Source: Achatina immaculata
Lineage: Eukaryota > Mollusca > Gastropoda > Stylommatophora > Achatinidae
Length of the DNA: 64,000 nucleotides
Reading direction: 5' to 3'
Assembly (NCBI GenBank): GCA_009760885.1
Contig: CM019713.1
Coordinates: forward strand, 11,865,774 to 11,929,773
The position numbers were made by a program, and so were the translations under genes. Positions 1-10,554 of this stretch are shown here, piece by piece (the stretch's first letter is position 1; every line of letters begins with the position of its first letter). Under the pieces are notes generated by a model that worked only from the letters and a program-made list of their open reading frames with translations, was not told the origin of the DNA and ran no database searches.

Positions 1-1125
1 GAGAAGGTGCCCCTGAACGCTGGAGGCACAAGTACCCATTCCTCGTCGGGGTCGATGTTGTTGGTTCACAGATATACTTGACGACATCTTCTGCACAACC
101 CATCCATGATTTACCCCTCTTTAGACTGTCACCAGTTTCTCTGAGGAGTCATTGGTGCAATGGGTGCTACTCGTCAGCATTTATCATGAGGTAAGCACAC
201 TTATCTTGAGGTAAGCACACTTATCTTTAGGTAAGTACACTTATCTTGAGGTAAGTACACCCTCTCCAGATCTTGATCCTCTGATTCATGGTGGGGAAAT
301 CAAGTATTTAGATCTCATCGCTACACAGGAAGTGTCTCCCGTACAGCACAAGATAATTCGCATGCCTTTATTTTGGACCTTTTGGAGTTTTTCGATCTGA
401 GCAGGGCTGACAATGAGGGTGGCTAGGGCTTACTCGATGGATGCAAGAACCAGCCCCTAGTACAAAAGTAATAGTAGCCTCTGCTGAATGTTGGCAGCTG
501 CCATGACCTCCAATTTTGATAGACCTCTGCAAGTTTTTGTCATCACGTGGTCAACATGTTCCTTGAAACATCAACTACGATCAGACTTCACCTCAAAGTA
601 TATCATCAAGTTAGTTCTGGACACATCTTCACCGTCCAGTCTCATAACAGGCATATCAGTGTTAACAATATGGTTATTCAATGAGAATTCAGGTGCTTTT
701 GTAGGGTTGGCAAGGGCATTAGAGATGTCACACCAGGAGAATATACTATCAAGTTCGCTCTGCAACGCATTGGCAGTCTTCTGTCTGTCTTTTCCCTGTC
801 GATACACTAGAATATCATCAGCAAATGACAGAGTCCTTCACCTCCCAACAAGCTGTTTTTCAGTGATTGTCACCGTATACACACTGAATGAGACTGCTGA
901 TAACGGAGACCCTTGAGGTAAACCTGGACATATTGTCATCAGCTCTGAAGACCAACTGCCAGATCGGAAAACCACCTTTCTCTTGATCAGAGCTGCAGCT
1001 ATCCATCTGATGAGGATAGGGTGTACCTTCAGTGTAAGGAGAAAGCACATTAGGTAGCTGAATGGTACTTTGTTGTACGCATCTTCTAAGTCTACTGCGG
1101 CTGGGTATATCTCTACCCGGCCCAG
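1..1125 (-). mobile_element. LINE D fragment: reverse transcriptase, 5'-truncated, decayed
   Basis: Read on the minus strand, the segment encodes the palm and thumb of a non-LTR retrotransposon reverse transcriptase. Near 1125-1060 is motif A (VDLEDAYNKVPFSYLM), then PQGSPLS with a following FSVYT near 900-950, then a catalytic FADDILVYRQGK motif near 830-800. Further downstream near 330-480 it reads like the thumb region (QGLVLASIEYAL, then MRIILC). The reading frame changes several times and stops occur, so it is a dead copy. It runs off the left edge of the window and starts abruptly near 1125, as expected for 5' truncation. The exact LINE clade is uncertain. Confidence 0.75.
187..262. repeat. 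20 bp tandem repeat, about 4 units
   Basis: Four imperfect copies of a 20 bp unit containing GGTAAGCACACTTATCTT lie inside the LINE D fragment, probably a local expansion of LINE sequence. Confidence 0.8.
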
Positions 1126-1480
1126 AAATCTTCAAAAAGAAACAAAGAAACATAGTAGCACTGGACATTTAGCGTATTTGGATACATTCGCGTATCGTAA
1201 ACAAAATACTGAAAATCTAGGGATAAAAAAAGAGGAGGATAACACCGTATAAATCAATGTGTGTATGTGTGTGTGGGGGGAGGGGGAGAGGTGAAAAGAG
1301 GGATTGATTGGGGTAGAGGAATAGAGAAAGAAATGTGCGGAGCAAGGGAGGGATACTCATTTGTGCAAGTGACAGCAATCTATATGAAGTAAACAATGCT
1401 GGAATTTTGTAACTGGAGCTAAATATTAATTTCACACATTCGTTAATCGACAGTCCTAATAAACAGGAAATTAAATGTGA
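1126..1480. other. no gene seen
   Basis: AT-rich sequence with a short GT/G-rich stretch (1258-1290). Open frames here are short and low-complexity. Nothing recognisable. Confidence 0.5.
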
Positions 1481-1494
1481 CTATCTCTCTCTTT

Positions 1495-1529
<35 letters not shown>

Positions 1530-1530
1530 C
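1481..1530. repeat. (CT)n microsatellite with C run
   Basis: CT dinucleotides flank a run of C's. Confidence 0.95.
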
Positions 1531-1639
1531 AAAAACTTTTGTTAGATTTAACTTTACAAAGTTTATATTTTGTCACTCTATAGCACTCCATACTTTTATC
1601 AGCTTTTTCTAAACTGACGTTTTTACTAGTGGCTGAAGA

Positions 1640-1975
1640 AGGTGAAGACGTTGTCCAATTTGACAGTTAGCGACCCTTAGCATACATGTTCTAGCGTCAG
1701 GTTTAGCGAACCATAGCGGACCAAGACCCTGCTCCACATCTAAGTTGGCATCTCCAGTAACAGGTCTAGACTAGCTAACTGGTCAGGGATCGCCAGAGTC
1801 CCCATGGTGGTGGAGTCTACTAAAGAAGCATTGTACACCCCTTGTTTTTTTTTAAAACTCTACTCAAGGACTGAAAATAAAATGAAATACCAGTCATAAA
1901 CCAAGACGACACGATGATGTGTCTCAACATCTTTACAGCACCGCTGCAAAAAACACCAGCTCGCGGTTCCAGTGA
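1640..1975 (+). repeat. dispersed repeat family M, copy 1
   Basis: About 330 bp shared with 21565-22235 and 60190-60500. Landmarks in order are a CAGTTAGCGACCC-like start, ACCAAGACCCTG, CAGTAACAGG, a GTCCCCATGG block, a T run, then CAACATCT..ACAGCA and GGTTCCAGTGAG. It has no coding capacity. Its copy number of three within 64 kb suggests a SINE or MITE-like family. The class is unknown. Confidence 0.7.
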
Positions 1976-2093
1976 GAAAAAGAAGAAGATGATGATGATG
2001 ATGATGATGATGGAGAAGAAGAAGAAGAAGAAGAAGGAGGAGGAGGAGAAGAAGACGAAGAAGACGAAGAAGAAGAAGAAGAAGAAGAAGATT
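1976..2093. repeat. (GAA)n/(GAT)n microsatellite
   Basis: Compound trinucleotide array. Long Lys/Glu/Met and Phe/Leu/His open frames across it are artefacts of the repeat. Confidence 0.95.
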
Positions 2094-2519
2094 GGTGGTT
2101 GAAATTCCATCATTCATCTCTAGAAACAGAAGAAACAGCTGAAATGTGGTTTATTAGAAGAATGTTGCGAATCCCCTGGACAGCAAAAATAACTAATGAA
2201 GAATGTATGAGAAGAGCTGGAGAGACAAAAAAAATCTTGTAAAAAAAAAAATAAATAAGAGAGAGACAATGTACTTTCATAGGACATGGAATGAGAAGAG
2301 GGGGCATTGAAAATATTATAACAACAGGAAAAATAGAGGGAAGAAGATCCAGAGGAAGACCAAGAGAAATGATATTGGACAGTCTGACGGGATGGTGTGA
2401 GAGGAGATCGCCAAATGAGCTGATGGCCAGCATGAAGGATCGTGTACTCTGGAGAAGCATAATAGCCACGCCAGTCGGTAAGGCACCTGATGATGATGAT
2501 GATGATGATGGTGATGATG
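2094..2519 (+). mobile_element. LINE F 3' fragment (RTE/endonuclease-RT-like C-terminus)
   Basis: The plus strand encodes a typical LINE C-terminal tail: EMWFIRRMLRIPWTAKITN near 2130-2195, a damaged linker with A runs, then TTGKIEGRRSRGRPR near 2320-2365 and WRSIIA near 2450. The fragment ends in a (GAT)n tail at 2488-2519, which fits elements that terminate in short tandem repeats. At least one frameshift is needed, so the copy is dead. Confidence 0.75.
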
Positions 2520-2639
2520 GCTCTAGAAATGGTCATCTTTTTTTTTCTTCTGAAACTGAAAAGGGGAGTTAGCTAGAAGTGATGCTGACCACATTACCCT
2601 CTAGTGTCTCAAACAGGTCAAGGACAATATATGCACTAA

Positions 2640-2972
2640 CACCATATACTTTAAATATCACTACAGCAAATATAGGCACAAACAACAACCTGTCTCATGG
2701 TTGATCAGAAAAAAGAAGATGGACATGTGTCGGTCACGTGATGAGAAGAAACAATCAGAGAATCCCTAGACAAGCTATCAAATGGAACACAACAGGCCGA
2801 AGAAAAAGAGGTCGATCAGGTGAAACTCAATTGTTAAGAGAAGCCAATTCAGTGGGCGTAACATCCCTTGATGAGAATGAAAAACTCGCCGAAGACAGGA
2901 CATCTTGCCGAACTACGATGCGGGCCCTATGTGACATTTAATGGCACGGGAAGGATGTAAGATGTAAGAAAT
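2640..2972 (+). mobile_element. LINE B 3' fragment
   Basis: Same 3' terminus as the longer LINE B copy at 10555-12985: QQPVSWLIRKKK-like, then RRNNQRIPRQAIKWNTTGRR, then TLRAL-like residues, followed by the short 3' UTR with GCACGGGAAGGATGTAAGAT. It is 5'-truncated and frame-damaged. Confidence 0.8.
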
Positions 2973-3099
2973 ATAGGCAACTACTGGCCAGGGGAAAGCA
3001 CCTAAGTAGTGTCTTTACAAAAGGTTATAAATTGCTGGAAACGTCAACAATATTGAGTTTACATTGTAGAATTACAGCAGCCCGGCTTGATAACTTGAC

Positions 3100-3360
3100 T
3101 GTTTTGCCCCAGAAAAACACTGTTAAGGCTGTTGGATCTTGCATGCCTATGTAAATCAATGCTCAGAGAGTGATACTAAGGCAAAGTCTAAATAAAACGT
3201 ATCACGTTTCTAACCTAACCTTTCTCTTTAATTATAACCTAACCTTTTTCTTTAATTAAAGTATAGCTTAACGTCATTCCAATTTCTTTCTACATAAAAT
3301 TTCTCAACAAAATTTATTTTGACAGAGCATGGAAAGTAATTCCAGTGTGAAAGAGTTAAT
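3100..3360 (+). repeat. MITE-like repeat K, copy 1
   Basis: About 260 bp, similar to 21255-21515 and, inverted, to 9326-9455. Shared blocks include CAATGCTCAGAGAG, AAAGTCTAAATAAAA and CATGGAAAGTAATTCCAG. It ends with GTGTGAAAGAGTTAA, resembling a TTAA-flanked terminus. The left end is not clear in this copy. Confidence 0.5.
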
Positions 3361-3734
3361 AATAAATCTCAGATCGTTGCATTCGGTTTAATTATGTGAA
3401 GTTTTGGCGCTCTGAGGTTCGTAAATTTAACATATTTTAAATTGTGTAGCCTGCGTGAAGTTGGAAAAGGTCTTTCTGACCCATAACAGAAAAGGTTGCT
3501 CATGCCTGGCGTCATATTGTGACAGTGCTATTCTTTTTTTCAGTCTGTTCCAGATTTTTATGCATAAATTTTCTACAGCTCATTGAAGGTTTTTGTTATA
3601 CAGTGCTCTCAATGGACCCAAGTCACCCTAACTAATTACAATCGCTTGTAGCTAATTACAAGCCCATGAGAGGAAGGTTTGCAGCAGGGCCCCAAGAACC
3701 AAGGGGCCGAGAGGGTGAGGATGGGCCAAGAAAG

Positions 3735-3739
3735 TTAAT

Positions 3740-3770
<31 letters not shown>

Positions 3771-3788
3771 GCAGGCATGCAGGCAGGC

Positions 3789-3868
<80 letters not shown>

Positions 3869-3897
3869 GTAGGTAGGTAGGTAGGTAGGTAGGTAGG

Positions 3898-3989
<92 letters not shown>

Positions 3990-3990
3990 C
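3735..3990. repeat. (GACA)n/(GATA)n/(GGTA)n compound microsatellite
   Basis: Tetranucleotide array of about 250 bp: GACA units, then GGCA, a long GATA tract, GGTA units, and GATA again. The Tyr-Leu-Ser-Ile open frames on the minus strand are translations of this repeat, not genes. Confidence 0.98.
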
Positions 3991-4326
3991 AGATAGACAC
4001 GAATCTCAAAGCATTTCCATTTCATGTATAAAAACAGGAAAACAACACGGTCACACTTTTGTATCAATGACAACAACAATAACAACATATTACAAATTAC
4101 GAGTTAAACATTTTTCACTCTCAGCTCGAGCAGCCCAACTTCCTCATCCTGGTTTTATGATGAATATCTCATACCAAAGTCTCACCCATTTTTCCCTGTG
4201 TCCTGTCGCTTTACTCCCAAAACAATGGCAACGTCACAGGGAAAAATATGTCAACCTAGCTTTGTGGCCGATCTATGTATAATGCATAATCTTTTATGTG
4301 ATCGATTGTGGCCCTAGAGCTCAGGG

Positions 4327-4404
4327 AGGGGGTGGAGGGGGGGGGGGTTTCTCATGGACATTTTTTGATAGAACGAGGGCTACACCCTACACCCCCCCCC
4401 CCCC
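4327..4404. repeat. G-run followed by C-run
   Basis: A G-rich stretch (4327-4348) is followed about 45 bp later by a run of C's (4391-4404). The two could pair in single strands. Confidence 0.8.
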
Positions 4405-4549
4405 AGCAACGATTACTTGATCTCACTTTGTATAATGAGTTTCACTTGTCGTAGCCAAAGATTCTTGCCACATCTAATAATGTTTACCTGTATCTGAATT
4501 CTCGTTTTATGAATTTCTTTATTGCCTTTATCCGGGGGAAAAAACCCCA

Positions 4550-5090
4550 ACTTTTGTTTCAATAGGTCAATTCCCAGAGCGACCATCGCCACGTAAATCT
4601 CCTCAGCATTTGACTTGTACTTCTTACACAATTGCTTGGTTCCCATCGAGACCATTTGTCAACTAAAATTCACCATCATTTGACTGTTACATATGATGCA
4701 ATTGCTTGATTCCCATCTCGATTATTATTGCCGCCTAAATCTCACCATCATTTGACTTTTACTTATGAAACAATTTATTGATTCCTTTTGGTGTATATCC
4801 CACAAAGTTATTGTTTTCGGGTTTTCCGCCATGCATTTTTGTGCGAGGGACACAGCAAAGTTGATCACTTCTGTCAGGGAGGTGAATGTTCATGAAGGAT
4901 CGCAACACCTGAAACAGGTGAAGGAGTCCTTATTAACTATAATAAACACTGGAAACAGTAATTATAACAAACATTGGAGATAGTTGCCATAGCAGACAAG
5001 CTCACAAGCATTTGACATCTACCTCTTACATAGTCGCTTAATTTCCATCTCGATCATTGCCAACTAAAACTCATCATCACTTGACATGTA
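4550..5090. repeat. degenerate 70 bp tandem repeat
   Basis: Units starting near 4561, 4631, 4701 and 4771 share a CAATTGCTTGATTCCCATC block and a CACCATCATTTGACT block. Two more diverged units lie at about 4985-5090. Confidence 0.7.
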
Positions 5091-5300
5091 TCCAGTGCCA
5101 GATTTAGACTTTGTAAGGTCCTAAGCTGCAGTGTCAGATTTAGACTTTGTAAGATCCTAAGCTGCAGTGCCAGATTTAGACTTGGTGAGACCTTACGCTA
5201 TACAAAGTTTGGAGTCGGTTTATTAAGAACTTGCGTCAGAAGGTGTGCAAGACCATAAGCTATAGCGAAGCCCTAAGCTATGTCTAGTTTATACCTAAAA
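5091..5300. repeat. degenerate ~40 bp tandem repeat
   Basis: Three clear units carry CAGATTTAGACTTTGTAAG and CCTAAGCTGCAGTG; a looser CCTAAGCTATG pair continues to about 5300. Confidence 0.75.
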
Positions 5301-5439
5301 TCTGGCACTACGTGCACCTTCTTGTAGAGCAATTATGCGAAGTCATTTTTATACTGAACTTTGAAAGAGTTTCAGTGGCATGCATATTTAAATAATAATA
5401 ATAATAATAATAAATGTTTAGTAGTTTGGGAATGGCTTC

Positions 5440-5795
5440 ATCGCAGTCAGGACATTCTTATATCTGGTCTGCCGCCCAACCCAGTCGACTCAGTTATCAC
5501 CTAGGAACGGGCAGCACAGCACTCCAAGGTTTTTTCCTGTGGCAGATTTTGTCCTAGAATTTTGTTCAAGCAGCGACCGTTAGGCCTACCTTTTTGGCGA
5601 TTTCCAACTGCCAAGAGATCTGTAATGCAGGCATCAGTGCACACGGACCTTCAGTTCCACTGCCTAGAGACCAGGGGAATTATTGCTGGAGGATTCACGA
5701 GGAAAAATCTCTGCCACTTCTGGTGGGATTCGAACCCGAGACCACCAACACTTGAGGTGAGTGTCTAGCCCCCAGACTACACAGCCCCTAAGTGC
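5440..5795 (-). repeat. tRNA-derived SINE
   Basis: On the minus strand, near 5795-5725, there is a tRNA-like head with GGCTAGACACTCACC and a B box GGTTCGAATCCC, followed by an unrelated body. An (AAT)n stretch lies at 5395-5413 near its 3' side. This is the layout of a tRNA-derived SINE, not a functional tRNA. Confidence 0.6.
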
Positions 5796-5799
5796 TCGA

Positions 5800-6120
5800 A
5801 AGAGAGATTAAGAACAACGGTTTAAGCTAACAATAAACAAAACAACAAAAACAAATGTTTTGGTTAACCACAAAGTGTCATCGTTAAAATAAAGCTATTT
5901 TCGAGAATCGGTTAAAATTATTCCAGACCAGCAAAAATGGACCAGACATTCTAAAAAAAAAGTACTAAAATTTATGACATTTTACCCCTAAACCACGTGT
6001 GACTTCATATTTTCCTTCTCGTAAAGGTTGCACAATTTACAGCATGTAGGAAACTGTTGTAGAGAGAGAAAACATTTAAACTTCTGACGCTCTAAGAGAG
6101 GTGACCCCTCTGGGCCATGA
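5800..6120. other. no gene seen
   Basis: AT-rich sequence with A runs and no recognisable element. Confidence 0.5.
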
Positions 6121-6125
6121 CTCCC

Positions 6126-7215
6126 AGTCAATCAATCAGTCAGTCAATCAGTCAGTCATTTGCATGTCCCTTACGGAACTTTGCCTCCCTAATAGCTCTC
6201 CTGTAGGCCTCTCGGTTGTAACCAAGATGCCCTGTTGCTGATGCATTCATTTACAGATTATCAACGACGTCTTGCAGCCATCGTCGCCTTGGTCTTCCTC
6301 TCTTTCTCCTTCCCATTATGTACCCTTCCAAGACGGTCTTCTCTAAATTCTCATGACATTTAATATTTCCAGAATATTTAAGTTTTCTCTGTTTAATCCT
6401 CTTTAGCCAACCTTCTTCAATATTAAGTTCTTGTAGTATGGATGTATTTGTTCTTTTTTGTGTCCATGATATTGAAGAACTCTTCTGTAGCATTTACATT
6501 CAAAGGCATTTATGTGTTTTTCAACTGTTTTGTTAAGTGTCCAGGTCTCACGGGCGTATGTTGTCATGGGAAAGATGCATGCCCTTAAAAATCTTATTTT
6601 TGTAGTTCTGTCTGTTCTTCTCCACAGTTTTTTCCAATTGAAGAGCGATAGATGTCCTCCTTTTAATTTCCCTCATTGTATCTCCATTATTAGTTAGGAG
6701 TGATCCAAGATAATCAAAACTCTCAACAACTTCCAAATTTTCTTCACTGATATATATTTCAGCGGCCTTATTTGCTCTGTCAATTGTCATCAATTAATTT
6801 TCTTTGCATTAAGATACAGATTTTGCTCTTCACTATTATTATGGACTGACACAATTAGTTTTTCCATTCTTTTTGTGTTGTGGACAGTAATACTGTGTTA
6901 TCAGCATATCTAATCTCTGGTATTTCATAGCCTTCGATTGTTATGGCATCGTAATATTCTTTGTCTACATCTTCTCTAACATTTCTCATTATATTTTCAG
7001 TATAAAAGTTAAATAAGTAAGGCGACACTATGCAATCCTGACGGACCCCTTGTCTTATGGCAACCCAAGTTGTTTCACCATTTATTCTTACTGCTGCTTG
7101 TTGGTCTAGATACAGCAGTAATATTAATTGTATCAAATGTGTTGGAAATTTCCCCCCATTATTTCCCAAAGTTTCTGGTGTTGTACACAGTCAAACGCTT
7201 TTGAATATTCTATAA
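6126..7215 (-). mobile_element. LINE A, 5'-truncated, reverse transcriptase to 3' end
   Basis: Minus-strand non-LTR retrotransposon. From its 5' side: YSKAFDCVQHQKLWE (motif A) near 7200-7165, RQGVRQDCIVSPYLFNFYTE (motif B) near 7060-6990, and EIRYADNTVLL near 6910-6880, where the catalytic YADD reads YADN. The thumb follows (DYLGSLLTNNGD), then TAYACETWT-like, SWTQKRT, a KYFGHIK-like box and GRRKRGRPRRRWLQ near 6320-6280. The 3' end is a (TCAGTCAATC)n-like tail at 6126-6162. Several frameshifts are present. Other copies lie at 14296, 21774, 32854, 34516, 43305, 54896 and 56511. Confidence 0.85.
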
Positions 7216-7229
7216 AAGATAAATATAGA

Positions 7230-8190
7230 TGGGGGTGTACCTTGCCCAATGGTGTCCCTTAGACTAACAGAGGTAAAGAAGCGTCCTACTTCTCCTTTGA
7301 TACGGGATACCCTTACCTCGCTAACCACATGACTCCCAGAGATCTGAGAATTGTTTGCTTATAACCGCTTCATGTGGCTGTTGATGTCTGTAAAATAACA
7401 ATGTTCGGTGGATTGCACATTTTCTCTTATACTGACATAACTAAGGCCTGTCTTGTCCATGACCGTAATCTACCCTTCTCTTTGCACGAAGAAACGACTG
7501 CACAATCTCAGAAACAGAATATAGACGCACCGCCATTCGCTATACAGCTTTCGGACCCGTGTTTCGACGGTTTAGAAATATTAACATTTTCACCGCAGGA
7601 TCAGATGAGAATCACAAAAATTCAGAAAAACAGCCTGCGGCCGTGCGAGTGACTGACAGGTCTCTAATAGTGTGCTTGACGGTTGTATAGATAAGTGTCG
7701 TGATGTTACATTGTAGGGTCAGGTTGGATGTGGGGGAGGGGGGAAATGTGTTTTTCGGGAAGAGGCGAGGATGAAGTGGTATTTGATGTGGGTGGGTGGG
7801 GGGAGGGTTGTTGTGAGAGGAGGAGGGGAGGGTGGTGAAGAAGTAAGCAAAAGTCCGACCAGAGAGGAATGACAGCCTGCGGTATACTCCTAGGGCCCGG
7901 GCTATTGGAGAGACCGGCTGCATTGTTTTTCTCACCCCATTTTTTTTTTAAGAGACAAAAGTGTATGAGAGTTATTTTCTGTGTTTGGACAGATGGTGGT
8001 AACTAATTCTGGTGCCCAGGCCTGGCTTTCTACGGTCCTGATTAAGGATTAAAGGTCTCGGGTTGGCAATTTAACTCTTTCACCCCTCAATTAATTTCAA
8101 GACTCCCTCGGGGAAAAAAATCATGAGAAACTTTGGTAGAAAGAAAACTGGAAGGAAATGCCTATATATCAAATCAAATACATATCGTCC
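7230..8190. other. no recognised gene; G-rich stretch
   Basis: Higher GC than its surroundings, with G/T-rich sequence at 7720-7830. A 92-residue open frame at 7374-7652 (plus) matches nothing I recognise and has no exon-like borders. Confidence 0.4.
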
Positions 8191-8193
8191 TTT

Positions 8194-8194
<1 letters not shown>

Positions 8195-8246
<52 letters not shown>
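8195..8246. repeat. (TA)n microsatellite
   Basis: About 25 TA units. Shorter (TA)n tracts follow at 8455-8480 and 9287-9320. Confidence 0.97.
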
Positions 8247-8247
<1 letters not shown>

Positions 8248-8254
8248 GAACCTT

Positions 8255-8452
8255 AAGTGCCCAGGGCACATGGGGCTTCCGCAAGGGTTTTCCACAAATG
8301 CCTGTCCTTCACCTTTTTTTCTGCTCTTGCTCAGGAGAGCGCTCTATTGCTCAACATCCTCTCTGTTGTTCTTCTCCATGTCTCTTTTGGTCTACCCTTA
8401 CTTCTGTTCCCCTGTGGTGTCCATCTTAGTGCTATTTTTGGTAGTGAGTTGT
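8255..8452 (-). mobile_element. LINE E 3' fragment
   Basis: The minus strand encodes NSLPKIALRWTPQG, then RSKGRPKETWRRTTERML, the basic C-terminal tail common in RTE-like endonuclease/reverse transcriptase LINEs. A second, longer copy lies at 17050-17460. It abuts (TA)n tracts on both sides. Confidence 0.7.
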
Positions 8453-8481
8453 CGTATATATATATATAATATATATATACC

Positions 8482-9180
8482 TTCTTATATCCTTAACGTG
8501 CCGTTAAACGTCACATAGGGCTCACAAGGTAGTTCGACAATTTTTTTTCTGTTTTCGGCGAGCTTTTCAACCTCATCAAGGATTTTATGCCTATTAATTT
8601 GGCCTCTCTTAACAATATCGTCTTTAAAGTTTCACGCGGTCTGCCTCTTTTTCTTTGGCCTGTTGTGTTCCACTGAATTGAATAGTCTTAACTTGATTTT
8701 TGTGCTTATAACTTTTGTGCTTATAACTTTTTAATGTCTTAGGTTGTATCGTGCTCTTATTATACGACTGGTCACTGGTTCCCATTCTACAAGGCTCTAT
8801 GCTGCTATATTTGACATAATAATACCTTCCCCCTCCTGGTGTTTCCCATCCTCTCTGCCTGAATGTATTATTAACTTACCGTTTTCCGCCGATCTTTTAC
8901 CTGCTTCTGGCCATCGCATTTCACTGATGCCCAGTACGTCTAGGTGGTATCTCTCCATCTCTTTGACGACCTGAGTAGTTTTTGTTGGTGTTGCCACCGT
9001 TCTTACATTCCAGAATCCAATCTTTGTCATATGTTTGGGGCCGACGAATGAGCTATTCGGAGTTGGCATCCCTGATGCTCGGTTGGTTTCTCTGCGAGTT
9101 TCTGTAACGATATCTTTTTTTCCCATCTGGAGTCGCCTCTAGATAGGTCCCAGGATAAAGTTGTTAGCCTTATGCCCAAC
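8482..9180 (-). mobile_element. LINE B with internal deletion (endonuclease joined to 3' end)
   Basis: Minus-strand copy. The 5' part encodes the start of an APE-type endonuclease: KIGFWNVRT and VVKEMERYHLDVLGISEMRW near 9030-8925, then IIHSGREDGKHQEGEGIIMS near 8890-8830, and EWEPVTSRIIRARYN near 8780-8750. It then jumps to the LINE B C-terminal region (STKIKLRLFN, 8720-8685) and the usual 3' end near 8500. Most of the endonuclease and all of the reverse transcriptase core are missing, so the copy could only move with help from another element. Confidence 0.75.
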
Positions 9181-9325
9181 TCCCGATACAGGATATGTGA
9201 CAGATCAAGCGGAATTCCGCTAATTTCTGCATGCCAGCGAGAGCTTTAAAAAAACGTCCGCCATATTGCACGTCACACCGGAAGTGTATATATATATATA
9301 TATATATAATATATATATTGGGTTA

Positions 9326-9455
9326 GAAATGTGTTATTTTTCATTTCATTTAGGCTTTACCTAAATACCGCTCTGAGCACTGATTTGAATAGGTACGCAA
9401 GATCCACCAATAGTACAATATTTTCAATCTTTGTTGGGAGTGAAAGAGTTAACCC
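9326..9455 (-). repeat. MITE-like repeat K, partial inverted copy
   Basis: Reverse-complement match to the first half of repeat K (GCTCAGAGCGG, GGTAAAGCCTAAATGAAA, ACACATTTCTAACCC). Its outer end reads GTTAACTCTTTCACTCCC. Confidence 0.5.
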
Positions 9456-9750
9456 AGGAAACCGCTAGATTTATAGGGAGTAACCGACTAAAAGTGCAGC
9501 GTAGTAATGTCCCTTTACGGTATCAACAAAGAAGTTTTTAGAGCGTAAAGTGAGAATTCACAATAGATGCTAAAATTATTATAGCAAAGATGTCCTTCCT
9601 CACAGACACATTGTTCCATAGAAAAATATCCTAACAGTAAAATCATCTTACAAAAATTGATCTTTCGGAATGGGAACATAAAAAGAAACTGATGTTCTTC
9701 ATAAGAGAACTATTTTCACGGAAACTAATGCTCCATGTGGATTGTTTTGT
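9456..9750. other. no gene seen
   Basis: AT-rich; no element recognised. Confidence 0.45.
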
Positions 9751-9754
9751 TTGT

Positions 9755-9897
9755 TTAAGAGAGGCCAAATTAACAGGCATAAAATCCCGTGATGTGGTTG
9801 AAAAGCTCACCGAAAACAGGAAAAACTGGCGAACTACCTTGCGAGCCCTATGTGACGTTTAACGGCACGGGAAGGATATAAGATATAAGATATACGG
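9755..9897 (+). mobile_element. LINE B 3' end fragment
   Basis: Last ~45 codons and 3' UTR of LINE B (AGAGAGGCCAAATTAACAGG to GGCACGGGAAGGATATAAG), ending in an ATAAGATATAC tail. Confidence 0.8.
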
Positions 9898-9899
9898 GT

Positions 9900-10550
9900 A
9901 AAAAAATGCTGCACAAATATCGCAGATCTTTATTCTTTATTTTACTTTCATCGTCTTCAAAGAAATATTTTTTAACAACATAGGGTTGCTAGACAATTTT
10001 TTAAAAATTAATAGCACGAGAAACAGTAACACCCCCCCCCCCCAAAAAAAAGAGAAAGAAAAAAATCGATATCATTTTATGTGAAGCTACTACAATACCA
10101 ACAACAACAACAGCCTAAAGTGTAAGGTTGGCTGAATTACGTGTGGCAGTCACGAATCTTGCCCAGAATAATTAAACACGATCACCCGATGTTTGCTATC
10201 TCAAGCGCCGATCGAGGAGCAGAGGGTAAACTGGACAGGAGCGTTTTGTATGGCTGTGTCTGTATGTCTGTATGAGGGGGAGCGGGGGGGGGGGGGGGGT
10301 AGAGAGATAAAGGCGGGTAATATTGATATAGGATTTGATGGCGAGGAGAAACTGAATGCAACTGTACTGCAGGATATTCACATAATTGTTTTGTTTTTTT
10401 AAAAATCTTTATTGCCTGTTATTTTATTTGTAAAAATGAAACAATGAAATGTTTCTGCTTAATTTGCTCAGAATACGTTTAAACAATATAAGCACTTTAC
10501 ATGCATTAATTCAATATTCGCTTTACAACTGCTACTGCTGTCGGTATAAT
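9900..10550. other. no gene; C/A and G homopolymer tracts
   Basis: Contains C then A runs at 10030-10060 and a G run at 10285-10300. Open frames across the G run are low-complexity. Confidence 0.5.
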
Positions 10551-10554
10551 ATTA

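Noticed and set aside
1820..2113. Long open frames rich in Phe/Leu/His or Lys/Glu
   Set aside because: They are translations of the (GAA)n/(GAT)n microsatellite.
3656..4088. Tyr-Leu-Ser-Ile repeat proteins on the minus strand
   Set aside because: They translate the (GATA)n array, open in several frames at once.
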